NCBI GenBank assembly: GCA_028095005.1
Contig: CM051461.1
Coordinates: 165,946,574 to 166,010,573, forward strand
Length of the DNA: 64,000 nt
Direction: 5' to 3'
DNA from: Rhynchospora pubera
Taxonomy: Eukaryota; Streptophyta; Magnoliopsida; Poales; Cyperaceae
The notes beneath the pieces were generated by a model. That model did no database searches and was not told the origin of the DNA. It saw only the letters and a program-made list of their open reading frames with translations. The position numbers and the translations under genes are program-made. How positions within the stretch are numbered: the first letter of the stretch is position 1; the number at the start of each line of letters is the position of its first letter. Shown here piece by piece: positions 49,780 through 59,724 of the stretch.

Positions 49780-50145
49780 TCTCTTATAATCTCTCTTCCT
49801 CTTACACTTTGCTCTCTCTCCAGCTACGACAGTCATAGGCTTCACCCAACCTGACCGCCACCACTACTTGTGCTCCGCTCCTCTTCCTCGATCCCACGCC
49901 GTTCGCACTCGGAGCGCTCCGCCTTCTCACAAACCCTAATGCCACCTCTCCACCACCTACGCCTCGCCCTCGACCTCTCCTTCGAAGGAGGAGGAGAAGG
50001 CCAAGAAGGAGGTCGATTATCTCAATCGAAGAAGGAGGAGAAGGTCGAAAATCAGCAGTTGCCGATCTACTCCGACGAGTGGTTCGTCGAGATTTTGGAG
50101 GACAAGGCCGGGAATCAGCAGCCGTCGATTTGCTCGAGAAATTGA
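49780..50145 (+). other. gene-like GC-rich block captured in the CACTA element
   Basis: The sequence is distinctly richer in GC than anything nearby and reads like the start of a plant gene: a CT-rich leader, then an ATG at 49870 opening 91 codons that end at 50145. The frame includes a Glu/Lys-rich stretch (KKEEKVENQQLP, then YSDEWFVEILEDKAG). I do not recognise the protein. Its position between CACTA subterminal arrays suggests transduplication of a host 5' exon. Confidence 0.4.
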
Positions 50146-50807
50146 ACGATTTCTATGTTGAAGGAGGAGGATTTCATTATCTGGCTTCAAGTTTGATTTC
50201 TCCCACATGTGATTCGGTTGTTGATAACTTTTCTTTTTTTCAATTAGAACTTTTGAATTTGATTCTACTGTTAGTTCATTTATTACTGGAGGAGACTCTT
50301 ATCTACGAATTAATTTTAGTTATTGTTTAGTTGTGCTGTGAAATTCAACAAAAGTTTTGAGTTGAGATTTTCTATTAAAATTTTTTTTTGCATTTGGTAC
50401 CCACACACTAACACAGCCACACCTTTCTTCAAGTTTCTGCATTTTTTTCAGGAGGCATTAATAGTATAGTGGTGATTTATGGAGCCAATACATCGCACAA
50501 GTATATCCACAAATAGAAATTTTATGCTATGAACGATTATATATGTATAACTATTTTGTAGTTTTCATATAAAATATTGTATTGGCATGTTGCTACATGA
50601 ATCAAATAGCAATATTGGGTTCTGAAAATTTGTGTGTTCTTTAAACTTGCGTGTACCATCGAAAACAAAAACAAAAGGGGTGATTTTCTTGCAATGGTTA
50701 TGACTAGCTATATGTATGGCTAGAAGAAAGGGCTAGCAACAAAATTAATTTTTTTTTAAAAAAAAAATTTTTATATCGGTTTTTAACAAAAAAAACCGGT
50801 ACTAAAG

Positions 50808-50811
<4 letters not shown>

Positions 50812-50861
<50 letters not shown>
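50812..50861. repeat. (TA)n and (AG)n microsatellite left of FB4
   Basis: TA dinucleotides to 50840 continue directly into AG dinucleotides, and FB4 begins at once. Confidence 0.93.
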
Positions 50862-50864
<3 letters not shown>

Positions 50865-51254
50865 TGGCTAAAGTATAGCCCAGCATACAGATAGTCCTTA
50901 TGTTGGAGTCGTTTCTCAAAATCTATAATGCATACAGTCGATCCGAACCTTTCAAATTGTTCTCCATATTGAAATCTCCTATGAAACCAAAATTTATATT
51001 TTTTAAAATTTTTTTACTATATATTATGCTATTTTAAAAAAACACTGTAAAGGAGTATTTCTGACCATTCAATTTGAAAATAGCATAATATATAACAAAA
51101 AAATTCGAAAAAATGTAAAATTTGGTCTTGAAGGATATTTTTACAAGGAGAACAACTTGAACGATTTGGATCGACTGTTTGAATTTTAGATTTTGAGAAA
51201 CGACTCTAGCATACAGGTTTGATCCGTATGCTGGAGTATACTTTAGCCAATCTC
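50862..51254. mobile_element. long foldback element FB4, inside the CACTA element
   Basis: The tips are GATTGGCTAAAGTATA and TATACTTTAGCCAATC. The arms contain GGAGTCGTTTCTCAAAATC and its complement, then the FB core (CGATCCGAACCTTTCAAAT and CTCCATATTGAAATCTCC). FB5 follows at once, and the two are close copies. Confidence 0.85.
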
Positions 51255-51647
51255 TATATATATATACCAGTATACAGATAGTCTTTATGCTGGAGTCGTT
51301 TCTCAAAATCTAAAATGCATACAGTCGATCCGAACCTTTCAAATTGTTCTCCATATTGTAATCTCTTAGGAAATCAAAATTTATATTTTTTCAAAATTTT
51401 TTGCCATATATTATGCTATTTAAAAAAACACTGTAAATGAGTTGTAAAGAAGTATTTCTGACCCTTTAATTTGAAAATAGCATAATATATAGCAAAAAAA
51501 TTTGAAAAAATGTAAAATTTGATTTAGAAGGATAGATTTACATGGAAAATAATTTGAATGGTTTGGATCGACTGTTTGATTTTTAGATTTTGAGAAACGA
51601 CTCTAGCATACGGGTTTGATCCGTATGTTGGAGTATACTTTAGCCAA

Positions 51648-51650
<3 letters not shown>
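51255..51650. mobile_element. long foldback element FB5, tandem partner of FB4
   Basis: The interior is very similar to FB4, but the left tip lacks the GATTGGCTAAAG part and is replaced by a short TA run and CCAGTATACAG. The right tip is intact (TTTAGCCAATCT). A TA run follows (51651-51686). It probably arose by local duplication or unequal exchange between the TA tracts. Confidence 0.82.

Positions 51651-51686
<36 letters not shown>
51651..51686. repeat. (TA)n microsatellite right of FB5
   Basis: Uninterrupted TA dinucleotides abut the right tip of FB5. Confidence 0.93.
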
Positions 51687-51689
<3 letters not shown>

Positions 51690-51989
51690 ACGTTGATCTT
51701 TAGTACCAATTTTTAATAAAAAAATACTAAAGATAGTATGTTTAATACCAGTTATTAGTAAAAAAAATACCAGTGCTAAAGTTCTCTATCTTTTTTTTCT
51801 CGTGACTTTGAGCGTGTTTTTAGTACCGGCTTTTTAGTACCGATTTTTAATTATCTTTAGCACCCCTATTATTAGTATCGCTTGACAACCGGTACTAAAG
51901 ATAGATAATTAACCGGTACTACTAAAAATAAATGGTGTAGTGGTATGCACCGAAATTTCAGTACATTAGTATGCACCACAGATGTTCTC

Positions 51990-53320
51990 AAATTTATATA
52001 CAGGGTCAACTCATAAATTACTGTTTTTCTAATTTAAAATATAGCATGTGCAATGGAGGGAACATGAACTAAATTAGTAGCTCTTTTTATTAGAAAAGAA
52101 TGTTTACATTCCGCGGCTCATTAAGAAAAAACAAAAATAAAATCTGCGTGTTGAACAACCACGTCAGAAAAATATGTAACTGATCAAGTGGTAGTGTGGT
52201 ACGAAACTTCAGCATGTTCTTCCCTGATATACGTAATAATCTTTTATAGCAAACTGAGCTCAGTACAGTTGTACACATCACAGTCAAACAACGAAATTTA
52301 CATGCATGTGTTTTTCCTGTAGGTGTTTACTTGACATCCCGAACTCTATTATTTTCAATATATAGACAAATGCTTTTTTAAATTAATGTAATTTTTTTGT
52401 CAAATACAATTTCGCCAATTGCACATATATTTTACTAGTTTCTATGCAAAGAAAGTGCGAAATATATATGTTGAAAAAACTTGTTGTGAATGATTCATCT
52501 TTTCTTTGTGATAAAAAGAGTGAATTATATGATGTGGACGTAATCTCAACAAAATTCTTTGGACAACAAACTTATTAAAATTTACAAAATGCGGCAGTCA
52601 AGAAAATGTGTAAAAATTTCCAAATTAAGATGAAGTACTTTTTATACAAATATTGTATATATGGAAGTAATTACAAATATTTCGATCATAAAAGATTGGA
52701 AGTTAAATTCAGGTTTAAATGATAAAAAATGGCATTTCATAAGATAATAAGTAAGGAATATTGTGTGCGCTCTTTTCCGAGAAAAATAAATTTGTGTGTG
52801 TTTCATATATATATTATTACCTACATATTATTTGTTTAATAATGAAGAATTAAGATAAAGAGTTAGCATCCCTTCAAAATCTCAAACATACATATTGTCC
52901 GAAAATAACAATACTAATACTAAATCAAAGCAAATTTAAAAGAAAGAATTCAAGAAACGAAAGTCAATTATTAAGAGAACTAAATGTATATAACAATTAC
53001 AATTATTTATGGTCGATGTGTTGTAGCGTGCGTGTGTATAGTTGTCCACGATATTTATGGTGGTATAGAGCGCACATCCTCTCTCCATGTCATCACTAGT
53101 CCAATTAACTTACGCAGCTTCTACAATAACCAGCAAATCAGAATGCTTGTGTCTTACGCAGACTATATTTGTTTCCTCATAATAAAATGTTTGTTTTTGA
53201 TTAATTCTTTTGTGAGAATATATATAACACTTCTAGCTACCAACTATATGTATCAATTTATGTATATGTTATATAATTAATAATATATATATTTAGCAAA
53301 AATTGAAAGGCCGGCTAAAC
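51990..53320. other. AT-rich DNA upstream of the RING-H2 gene
   Basis: No gene or bounded element. The right part probably belongs to the upstream control region of the RING-H2 gene. Confidence 0.45.
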
Positions 53321-53326
53321 CACGTG
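53321..53326 (+). promoter_or_regulatory. G-box CACGTG upstream of the RING-H2 gene
   Basis: CACGTG within CCACGTGTTT lies about 100 bases before the TATA box. The ACGTG core is typical of ABRE or light/stress-responsive sites. Function is inferred from motif and position only. Confidence 0.4.
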
Positions 53327-53420
53327 TTTAACTCTAATGAAAACTTTCATTTAGTACTTACGACTTATAACCCCAATTAACCATTCCAAAACGTTACAAA
53401 TATATAATTATGCATATCAA

Positions 53421-53427
53421 TATAAAA
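53421..53427 (+). promoter_or_regulatory. TATA box of the RING-H2 gene
   Basis: TATAAAA in the context CAATATAAAACC lies about 220 bases before the start codon and is followed after about 30 bases by a purine-rich GAGAGA leader. This predicts a transcription start near 53455. Confidence 0.6.
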
Positions 53428-53474
53428 CCATCGCTCTCACTCTCTCAAATAAAAGGAGGCAACGAGAGAGAGAG

Positions 53475-53486
53475 ATGGAAGGATAA
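53475..53486 (+). CDS. minimal upstream ORF (three codons) in the RING-H2 leader
   Basis: ATG GAA GGA TAA lies in the predicted 5' leader, about 160 bases ahead of the main ATG. Such a short uORF would allow reinitiation and might dampen translation. It counts only if transcription starts before 53475. Confidence 0.3.
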   Translation: MEG

Positions 53487-53647
53487 ACAAACAAGACAAC
53501 CAACCAAACGACCACCAATCCCTCCCCCAACTTAATCCAGAGAAACACCAGTATATACTAAAGAGACAAAAAAGAAGAAAAAGAAAGAAACAAGAGGCTT
53601 TTATTTTCTCTCTCAATTCAATCTACTTAGCTCAGAGTTCCATACGC

Positions 53648-54766
53648 ATGGAAGCCGGTACAATACCGCCTCCAGGTCCCATAGTTAACAACCATCCTAG
53701 CACCAGTACCGGAAGTAAAGCCGCCTCCATCTCACCGAGCATATTCATAATTGCTGCAATAGTAGCAATTGCACTTATTAGCGTCCTCTTCATTCATCGG
53801 CTCATTCGCTTCTTCTTTGGCCACTCTCACGGCTCCTCATACCACTTCTCCTTTGCTCATACCAATATCAATGCTGGTAGCGCCAACAATCGGGCCTTGT
53901 CAGAGCATGAAAAAGCTAAGCTGATTGATTCTCTTCCTCTCTTCACACTAGCCTCATCTTTGGCTAAGCTGCCAAAGTCATCACTTGACTGTGCAGTTTG
54001 TTGCGAACCATTTTTGCCTGATGCAGAGCTCCGTTTACTGCCCGCTTGCAAACATGCATTTCACAAGTCATGCGTCGACCTGTGGCTCAAATCAAACCCT
54101 TCATGCCCGCTCTGTCGGTCCTCGATCACTCTACCATATCCACCCCTTCAGGATCTTTCTTCCGGAAGCTTCCGGTTAGAGCTCGGTAATGTCAGCTGTA
54201 GAAGATCTGAACCAGAAAGCCAAGTCCAGAATCGAATTCGACCCCCGGTGCCTCCACTCAGGACCTACAGCTTGGAATCTCATGACTATTTCATAGAAGA
54301 GGAGGTGGAAATAGTTCAGCCTCGAGTGAATAAACCAGAAAAAAGAGAGATTCCTGAGGTATCTGATCTTGCACCACCATGGTCACCACAGCCTTCGCCA
54401 CCACCACCTCCTCCAGAGCCTCCTCAGTCTCGTCTGCCACCACCGCCGCCACCTCCTCCACCTCCAATAGAGACTGCGGTTTCAATAGAGAGCCTGACTA
54501 GAGAGAAGCCCGTTCGGGGGTGGTTACAAGAGTACATCGATGGACTTGCCTCGTCAGCATCTTCCTCCTTCAATTCGATGAGGTTCCCTTCTCAACGCTG
54601 GAGTGGGAGGTGGAGTGGAAGGTGGAGTCAACGTTCAAGTCAACGGTTTGACACCGTCGGAGGTGAAGGAGCGCCGCCGGAAGCGTGGCTGTGGGACTTG
54701 GAAGCGGGACAGAGTGAGGACGCGGGAGGTCTGTTGGCGGTGTACAGGTGGCTCACAGGGGTATAA
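53648..54766 (+). CDS. ATL-family RING-H2 E3 ubiquitin ligase, ATL4-like
   Basis: An intact single-exon gene of 372 codons; ATL genes are typically intronless. Order: a short luminal or outer N-terminus, one transmembrane helix (about 31-50), a basic juxtamembrane stretch (HRLIRFFFGH), a degenerate GLD-type motif (LIDSLPLF, about 92-99), then a canonical RING-H2 domain: Cys115, Cys118, Cys134, His136, His139, Cys142, Cys153, Cys156, with spacing C-X2-C-X15-C-X-H-X2-H-X2-C-X10-C-X2-C. The conserved Pro two residues before the third ligand and the Trp after the sixth (DLWLKSN) are present and contact the E2 in this family. The C-terminal half has an acidic patch, two polyproline runs (about 245-275) and a short WSGRWSGRW repeat. 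Family role: membrane-anchored ubiquitin transfer, often elicitor-responsive. The RING and the following SFRLELG and YSLESHDYF blocks most resemble ATL4. Substrates are unknown. Confidence 0.93.
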   Translation: MEAGTIPPPGPIVNNHPSTSTGSKAASISPSIFIIAAIVAIALISVLFIHRLIRFFFGHSHGSSYHFSFAHTNINAGSANNRALSEHEKAKLIDSLPLFTLASSLAKLPKSSLDCAVCCEPFLPDAELRLLPACKHAFHKSCVDLWLKSNPSCPLCRSSITLPYPPLQDLSSGSFRLELGNVSCRRSEPESQVQNRIRPPVPPLRTYSLESHDYFIEEEVEIVQPRVNKPEKREIPEVSDLAPPWSPQPSPPPPPPEPPQSRLPPPPPPPPPPIETAVSIESLTREKPVRGWLQEYIDGLASSASSSFNSMRFPSQRWSGRWSGRWSQRSSQRFDTVGGEGAPPEAWLWDLEAGQSEDAGGLLAVYRWLTGV

Positions 54767-56328
54767 TGGTAAATTCTCGTCACTAACTTGAGTTCTCGCT
54801 GGGCGGCTCAGTCGAAACATGGGGCTTAGGTCGCATGGAAATTTCAAGAATGCCACGGTATGGGTCCGAGCCTCCGAGGGGACCTGTTTGTGGTTAGATC
54901 GTTCTCTCCATTTTTAACTTCAAAACTTCTCCATTTCACAGTAAAATATCTGGTTATGGCTGTAATGGATAATTGCAATGGTGGTGGACTGCAGCGGAAT
55001 GTCAACACTGGGACCAAGGGGGATCCGTTTCAGAGTTTCAGTTAGTGTGTTGAACGGGTCTGCGGAATGTTATTTACTGGGTTTACAAGACCCTTACAAA
55101 TTTTTACTAGTATGCCGACGTGGCATGCTTTCAATTTTCATGGCCATTTGACACTCACACTTGTGCGCTGCATCAGTGTGTGCTGATGTTTTTGTAAGAA
55201 TTGTTATGTGCCGATAGATAATGGAAATGATTGCGGCCTCCAGAGAGATTTTTATTGAATTCTGGGCTTTTCCGAAGACAACGCATTCAATTCGTGACTG
55301 CTGCTTCATTTTTGTTAGTTTGCTGAGATTTCTTATCTTTAAGCTGAACAATTCATTATTTTACTTTGGAGTTAAATGGCAGGAAAAAATACAAGCCAAA
55401 AATCGTTAGTTGAATCACGTGCATGCTTAGCGAGATACAACCATAGAATTATTGGAGGTGGGATTTTAATGCAAGTGTTGTTTCTCTATATATGAAAAAA
55501 TAATAATTTTAGAAATCATTTTCCAGTCTTTTAATTTGTTTCAATAATTTTAAACTACAATTTATTATTTCTATTTTTTTCGTTGTTTAATATCTTCATT
55601 TTTATATTAACAAATAGTAAAACAATTCAAAAAAATATTAAAATACATTATTTTCAAGAAAGTATTCACCTGTAAATTATTATAAGCGGCTTGAATCGGA
55701 TCCATTGCATTAGAGGTCTTAAACAATATGTTTCATGTGTGTGTAAATCTATATTATTAATTAAATCTCATGTGTGTCGGTTTTTTTTTCCGACACCCAT
55801 TAATTTTAAAGAGAAAAATTATAGCAATTTTTAATGCAAATAATTTCCTCTATGTCTCATTTGGTTTTTTCTTTTTTAATCTTTATCAGGAATTAGGAAA
55901 CACGGCCATTGGATGTGACATCATAATGGACATGTTCTGGCTTATTATATTGATTTTTTATTTTTAGCATAATGTTGAAATGAAATTATCTAACAAAATT
56001 TGAGAATTCGTATTTAGATGTGTAATAATTTTTTTTTCATTTGTTAAATATTATCCACAATTTCTTTTCTTAGTTTTGAAAAATAAATGCACACTTAAAA
56101 TGTTTTACATCTGAAACTAAAGTCTTGGACTTTTAATTGGAGTTAGCATTTGTACCACATATTAAAAAATCAATAATGCAAATCAATATAAGGAGTTGCA
56201 AATCATAAAGTACAAAAATCAATGATGCAAATCGTATATAAGGAGTTGGATATACACTTCAAATGAAATTTTTACAACTTTGGATTGGTGCTTTTTTATG
56301 AGTAGTAGTGATTAGTTTTCTTTTGTGC
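54767..56328. other. 3' flank of the RING-H2 gene, then AT-rich DNA
   Basis: The first few hundred bases, of average GC content, probably contain the 3' UTR. Beyond about 55100 the sequence is AT-rich with no recognised gene. Confidence 0.5.
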
Positions 56329-56329
56329 C

Positions 56330-57025
56330 TAGGGGTGAAAACGGGGCGGATAATCCCCGCTCCGAATCGTATTCATATCCGTAAAATAGCGGATTCGGAT
56401 AATACTATCAGTATCCGAACGGATACGGATGCGTATTCGGATTTTTTTAAACGGATATGGATACGAATATGGGAAGCAATATTAGTGCGGATATGGATGC
56501 GGATACGGATATTTATCCGTATCCGTATTTCTATAAAAAACGGATATCCGTTTTGTATATGGTAATGAACACTTTTTTAAAATAACATCATAATTGACAT
56601 ATAGGTATAAATATTTCAATTATATATATAGCATCATAATTGACGATTATTTTTTTACTATAAGATGATGCCAATTTTTCTATAAACTTGATTTAAGTTT
56701 GTTTTTTGTGATGTCTCAATATGTGCAAATAAGATGTTTTTTTTGTTGTCTTTCTATATTTTTTTGAGTTAATTCTATGGTAGTCATAAAAAAATAAACA
56801 TTACACTCTTCAGTTTGAATATTGTCTTTTGTTTAATAAAATAAATTGAGCAAAATATTATCCGTATCCGACAAAATATATCCGCTCCGTATCCATATCC
56901 GATAATATCCGAACCGTATTCGTATCCGTTTAACATCCGCGCCGTATCCGTATCCGAACATATCCGTATCCGTATCCGAATCCGAAAAAAAATATGGATA
57001 CGAATTTGGTATGATTAACAACCGT
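56330..57025. mobile_element. hAT-like element, CCGTATCC word group
   Basis: It starts TAGGGGTGAAAACGGGG, near to the Ac-type tip. Two dense arrays of ATACGGATATGGAT / ATCCGTATCCG words lie at 56345-56550 and 56860-57010, with a plain AT-rich centre. The right terminus is decayed and no exact TSD is visible, so borders are approximate. Confidence 0.7.
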
Positions 57026-57194
57026 ATTCATTTAGTTATTTGTGTCATTATTAGCATCATGATGAAAAATTCTCATTGAGTCAATATCGATTTACTATAC
57101 AGGAGTATATATTAGGGGCGGAGGCAGGGGGGGAATGGGAGGGCTTGGCCTTCCCTATAATTTGATTATTGTGCGCATTTGATATTGGTTTTAT

Positions 57195-57347
57195 TTTATT
57201 TTATTATTTTAAGATAAATTGAGATCAAGTTTTCTAACTTATTTTTAAATTAGATGTCTATAAAAGATCCTCCAACCGAGTTTTGAACTTGCGACACTCA
57301 AGATACATATTACAGCTAATAATTACTAAACTAAGAGCCGATTCTCC
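57195..57347 (-). mobile_element. tRNA-derived SINE, full length, 13-bp TSD
   Basis: Read on the minus strand it has an A-box-like TTAGTTTAGTAA, a degenerate B box (AGTTCAAAACTC), the same 3' region as the SINE at 41355 (TTTATAGACATCTAATT; AATTTATCTTA) and an A tail. The exact 13-bp repeat ATATTGGTTTTAT flanks it (57182-57194 and 57348-57360). Confidence 0.87.
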
Positions 57348-57460
57348 ATATTGGTTTTATTAATTGGATCAATTAAAACTTGAGTTCCTAGGCACCCGAA
57401 GCCCAAAAATACTTAAAAGAAATAAGTGTATATTTTTTCAATTAAGTGAATGCAAACATA

Positions 57461-57649
57461 GGCTCCGTTTGGATGCGTTGAGAATAAGGTAGGAAGAAGG
57501 AAGAAGGGAAGAAATTTATTGGGAAGGAATAAATTTATTGGGAAGTGTGTAACTTTTGTGAAGAGTTTGGATGGTTAGAAATAAATTTATTGGTAAAAAG
57601 TGGTTATTTCTTATTCCTTATTCCGGAAAGAAGCCATCCAAACGGAGCC
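57461..57649. mobile_element. Tourist-like MITE, TSD ATA
   Basis: The termini GGCTCCGTTTGGAT and ATCCAAACGGAGCC are perfect complements, flanked by ATA (57458-57460 and 57650-57652). The family motif TTTGTGAAGAGTTTGGAT lies in the middle. Confidence 0.9.
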
Positions 57650-58013
57650 ATATTTCTTTATTCTTTATCAATTGGGTTAATTTGTTTGTTTTCTTCGACT
57701 CAGAAATGGATTTTGGACTTGAAAATTTAAACACCGTAAGGATTTATAAGGTTGATTAATTGATCTCATTAGTAAGTAAAATTTTTATTGTAAACAATTT
57801 AATATTGGAAAAATTTTGTCATGAGAACTATTTCTTAATCGGATTTTTTAAGAAAGATTAATTCATTAGTACTCATGAACGGTTGTAATTAAAGACCAAT
57901 TCAGAAATTGATACTCATGGCAAAATTCCATTATTATTTAATATATCTTCTTTTATTATCATTTTCAATTGAAATTTCGCTTTCCCATATAGTATATCCT
58001 GATTCCGCCACTG

Positions 58014-58780
58014 ATATAGTATATAATACATTTTATTTGTTTTTTTTTTGAATGAAATAATACATTTATTTGTTGTCGACATATACTTTCTCTTGGCAAC
58101 AGGGAGAGTGCATTTCACAAGGTTCATAACGATTCACATGCAATTTTAGGAAACTGATTAGCTATCAATCAAAAATAGATGATTTAGAATTTTAGATCCA
58201 TCCAATTAGGTTCATGGGATATAAAAAGTCTAGTTGGAGATGATTCCTAGTTGTAATCTTAAATAATTATGCATGCATGTTTAATTCAATGTAGTACGAT
58301 AACCTTTTAGTCAGATGGTTCCTAGCTAGCTAGTTGTAATGTGAGATAGGTTTAGCCGTTTAGTTGTTTTGCTTGCTATTGCTAATAAGTTTGATATTAG
58401 GAAAGTATTACTCTTCATAAATTTTAGGTTGTGATAATTTATTGCAGTATTAATTTGGACCTTTTGAAATAGCTTTGTTGTCAAAAGTAAATTAAATAAA
58501 AATTTTTCGAACACCTAGTCGATCGCAGATATGAAATTAATTGTTATGTACCTGCAAGGACATGAACGGGGAAACTTGAAGGTGGATATCCAAGAGCAGA
58601 GACCATAAAGAGAACTAGCCTTCAATTAATTTATTTGTTTTTCCAAATTATACATTAACATTATATTTTTAATAAAAATATTATATTCTAAATACAACCT
58701 CATATTTTCTTATATGCTAACTCTTCATCAGAAACAAAAATTAATAAGTTAGTGTATATATTGATACATTGAATTTCATA
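58014..58780. other. AT-rich intergenic DNA
   Basis: No gene or bounded element is seen. Confidence 0.5.
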
Positions 58781-59180
58781 TTTTAAAATGAGATAGACTA
58801 AAAATCTGTCACGATTGACGGATGGGCATGTCAGTTGTGATTATATCTCAATTTTCAAGTTTCTAATAGTTGATCCAAATCATTCAATGTGCTCTCCATA
58901 TTGAAATCTCGTTGGAGACCTAAATTTTTATATTTTTTTCAAAATTTTTTAGATTTTACAAAATTGGTTGTTGTTGGAGGGTCGAGAATTATTTTTACTA
59001 AGAATTTTGTAAAATACCAGCAAAATATTAAATTTAGAAAAATATAAAATTAGATTACCAATGAAATTTCAATATGACAATATATTAGATGGTTCTAATC
59101 GTCCATCAAAACATGAAAAATTAAAATATAATCACGACTGACGTGTCTATTCGACTGATTTTAGTTTACCTCATTTAAAA
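58781..59180. mobile_element. long foldback element FB6, shared-core family
   Basis: The tips TTTTAAAATGAGATAGACTA and its imperfect complement TTAGTTTACCTCATTTAAAA differ from all other FB tips. The core is recognisable (GATCCAAATCATTCAATG, then CTCCATATTGAAATCTC, then GGAGACC), with its inverted copy near 59060-59110. Unlike FB1, FB2, FB4 and FB5 it has no microsatellite at its borders. Divergence between its arms suggests that it is old. Confidence 0.75.
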
Positions 59181-59279
59181 TTATAGCTTTGCTATTCACC
59201 ATATCTATCTAATTATGCCAGACCAGTGCCACTTATCTCATCCTGCATTTGGTTTCGATCGGTACCAAATTAAAATATA

Positions 59280-59346
59280 GTTAGCACCGTGAGCAATAAT
59301 ATATCCAAAATCTAAGTTTGGATATATTATTACTCACGATGCTAAC
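59280..59346. repeat. 67-base near-perfect hairpin
   Basis: Two 30-base arms, GTTAGCACCGTGAGCAATAA... and its complement ending ...CTCACGATGCTAAC, differ at two positions and enclose a 7-base loop. It could be a tiny MITE or a small-RNA hairpin. No known miRNA sequence was recognised. Confidence 0.85.
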
Positions 59347-59649
59347 TATTTTGGTTATGAACTATCAAGTGATTTTTTTTCCCCTCCTGTGCCCTTCATA
59401 ACTCACAAGTAGTCCGAGTCATTGAATCTTTAAAGAGTACAACAAATGCAATGGGTAGTATGTTTTGGATGCTATCGGGTGGGTTGGTTCGTCGGTTTAA
59501 TCGCGGTTGAACTGGTCAAAATCTGATTGAACCGTCCTGGAGTACGGACTGTACGGTTCCCGATTTAACCGGTTCAACTAGCTATTCCGATTCAGTTTTG
59601 GGTACTGATCCGTGGCGTATGAAAGAGGGACATAGCATGTCTGTGTTAA

Positions 59650-59708
59650 TTAAAACATTTAGTTTAATCCAAAGATAGAGGCTTGACCTCTATTTTTCTT
59701 AAAAAAAA
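59650..59708 (+). mobile_element. 5'-truncated SINE tail with 16-bp TSD
   Basis: Only about 59 bases remain: the 3' signature GAGGCTTGACCTC then TTTTTCTTA and an A run, as in the SINE at 41355. The exact 16-bp repeat AGCATGTCTGTGTTAA flanks it (59634-59649 and 59709-59724). It is a severely truncated insertion. Confidence 0.85.
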
Positions 59709-59724
59709 AGCATGTCTGTGTTAA

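Larger units (their letters stand above)
49469..51942. mobile_element. non-autonomous CACTA element, TSD GTA
   Basis: The element begins CACTACACCAAAAAA and ends TGGTGTAGTG, flanked by GTA (49466-49468 and 51943-51945). Subterminal zones on both sides hold many copies of AACCGGTACTAAAGA in both orientations, as usual for CACTA transposons. No transposase is encoded. The interior carries a GC-rich, gene-like block (49750-50150) and two foldback elements with microsatellites (50812-51686). The total length is 2474 bp. Confidence 0.92.
49159..51989. mobile_element. long foldback element FB3, split by a CACTA element
   Basis: The left arm starts GAGAATATCTATGATG and the right arm ends with the near complement CACCACAGATGTTCTC. 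The FB core (CACCGTTCAATATGATC on the left, ATTTGACGGTTTGGATTG on the right near 49420) is present. A CACTA transposon (49469-51942) has inserted close to the right tip, separating it from the rest. Apart from that insert the element would be about 350 bp. Confidence 0.72.
57112..58013. mobile_element. hAT-like element with GGCGGA termini, host to nested insertions
   Basis: The ends TTAGGGGCGGAGGC and GATTCCGCCACTG are imperfect inverted repeats of a type common in plant hAT elements (consensus CAGTGGCGGA). The flanks are TA-rich, so the TSD is ambiguous. A minus-strand SINE (57195-57347) and a Tourist-like MITE (57461-57649) lie inside, so this element is older than both. Confidence 0.6.

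Noticed and set aside
59460..59600. GGTTTAATCGCGGTTGAAC / ACCGGTTCAACTAG words resembling subterminal repeats of another hAT group
   Set aside because: No termini or TSD found, so I could not delimit an element.
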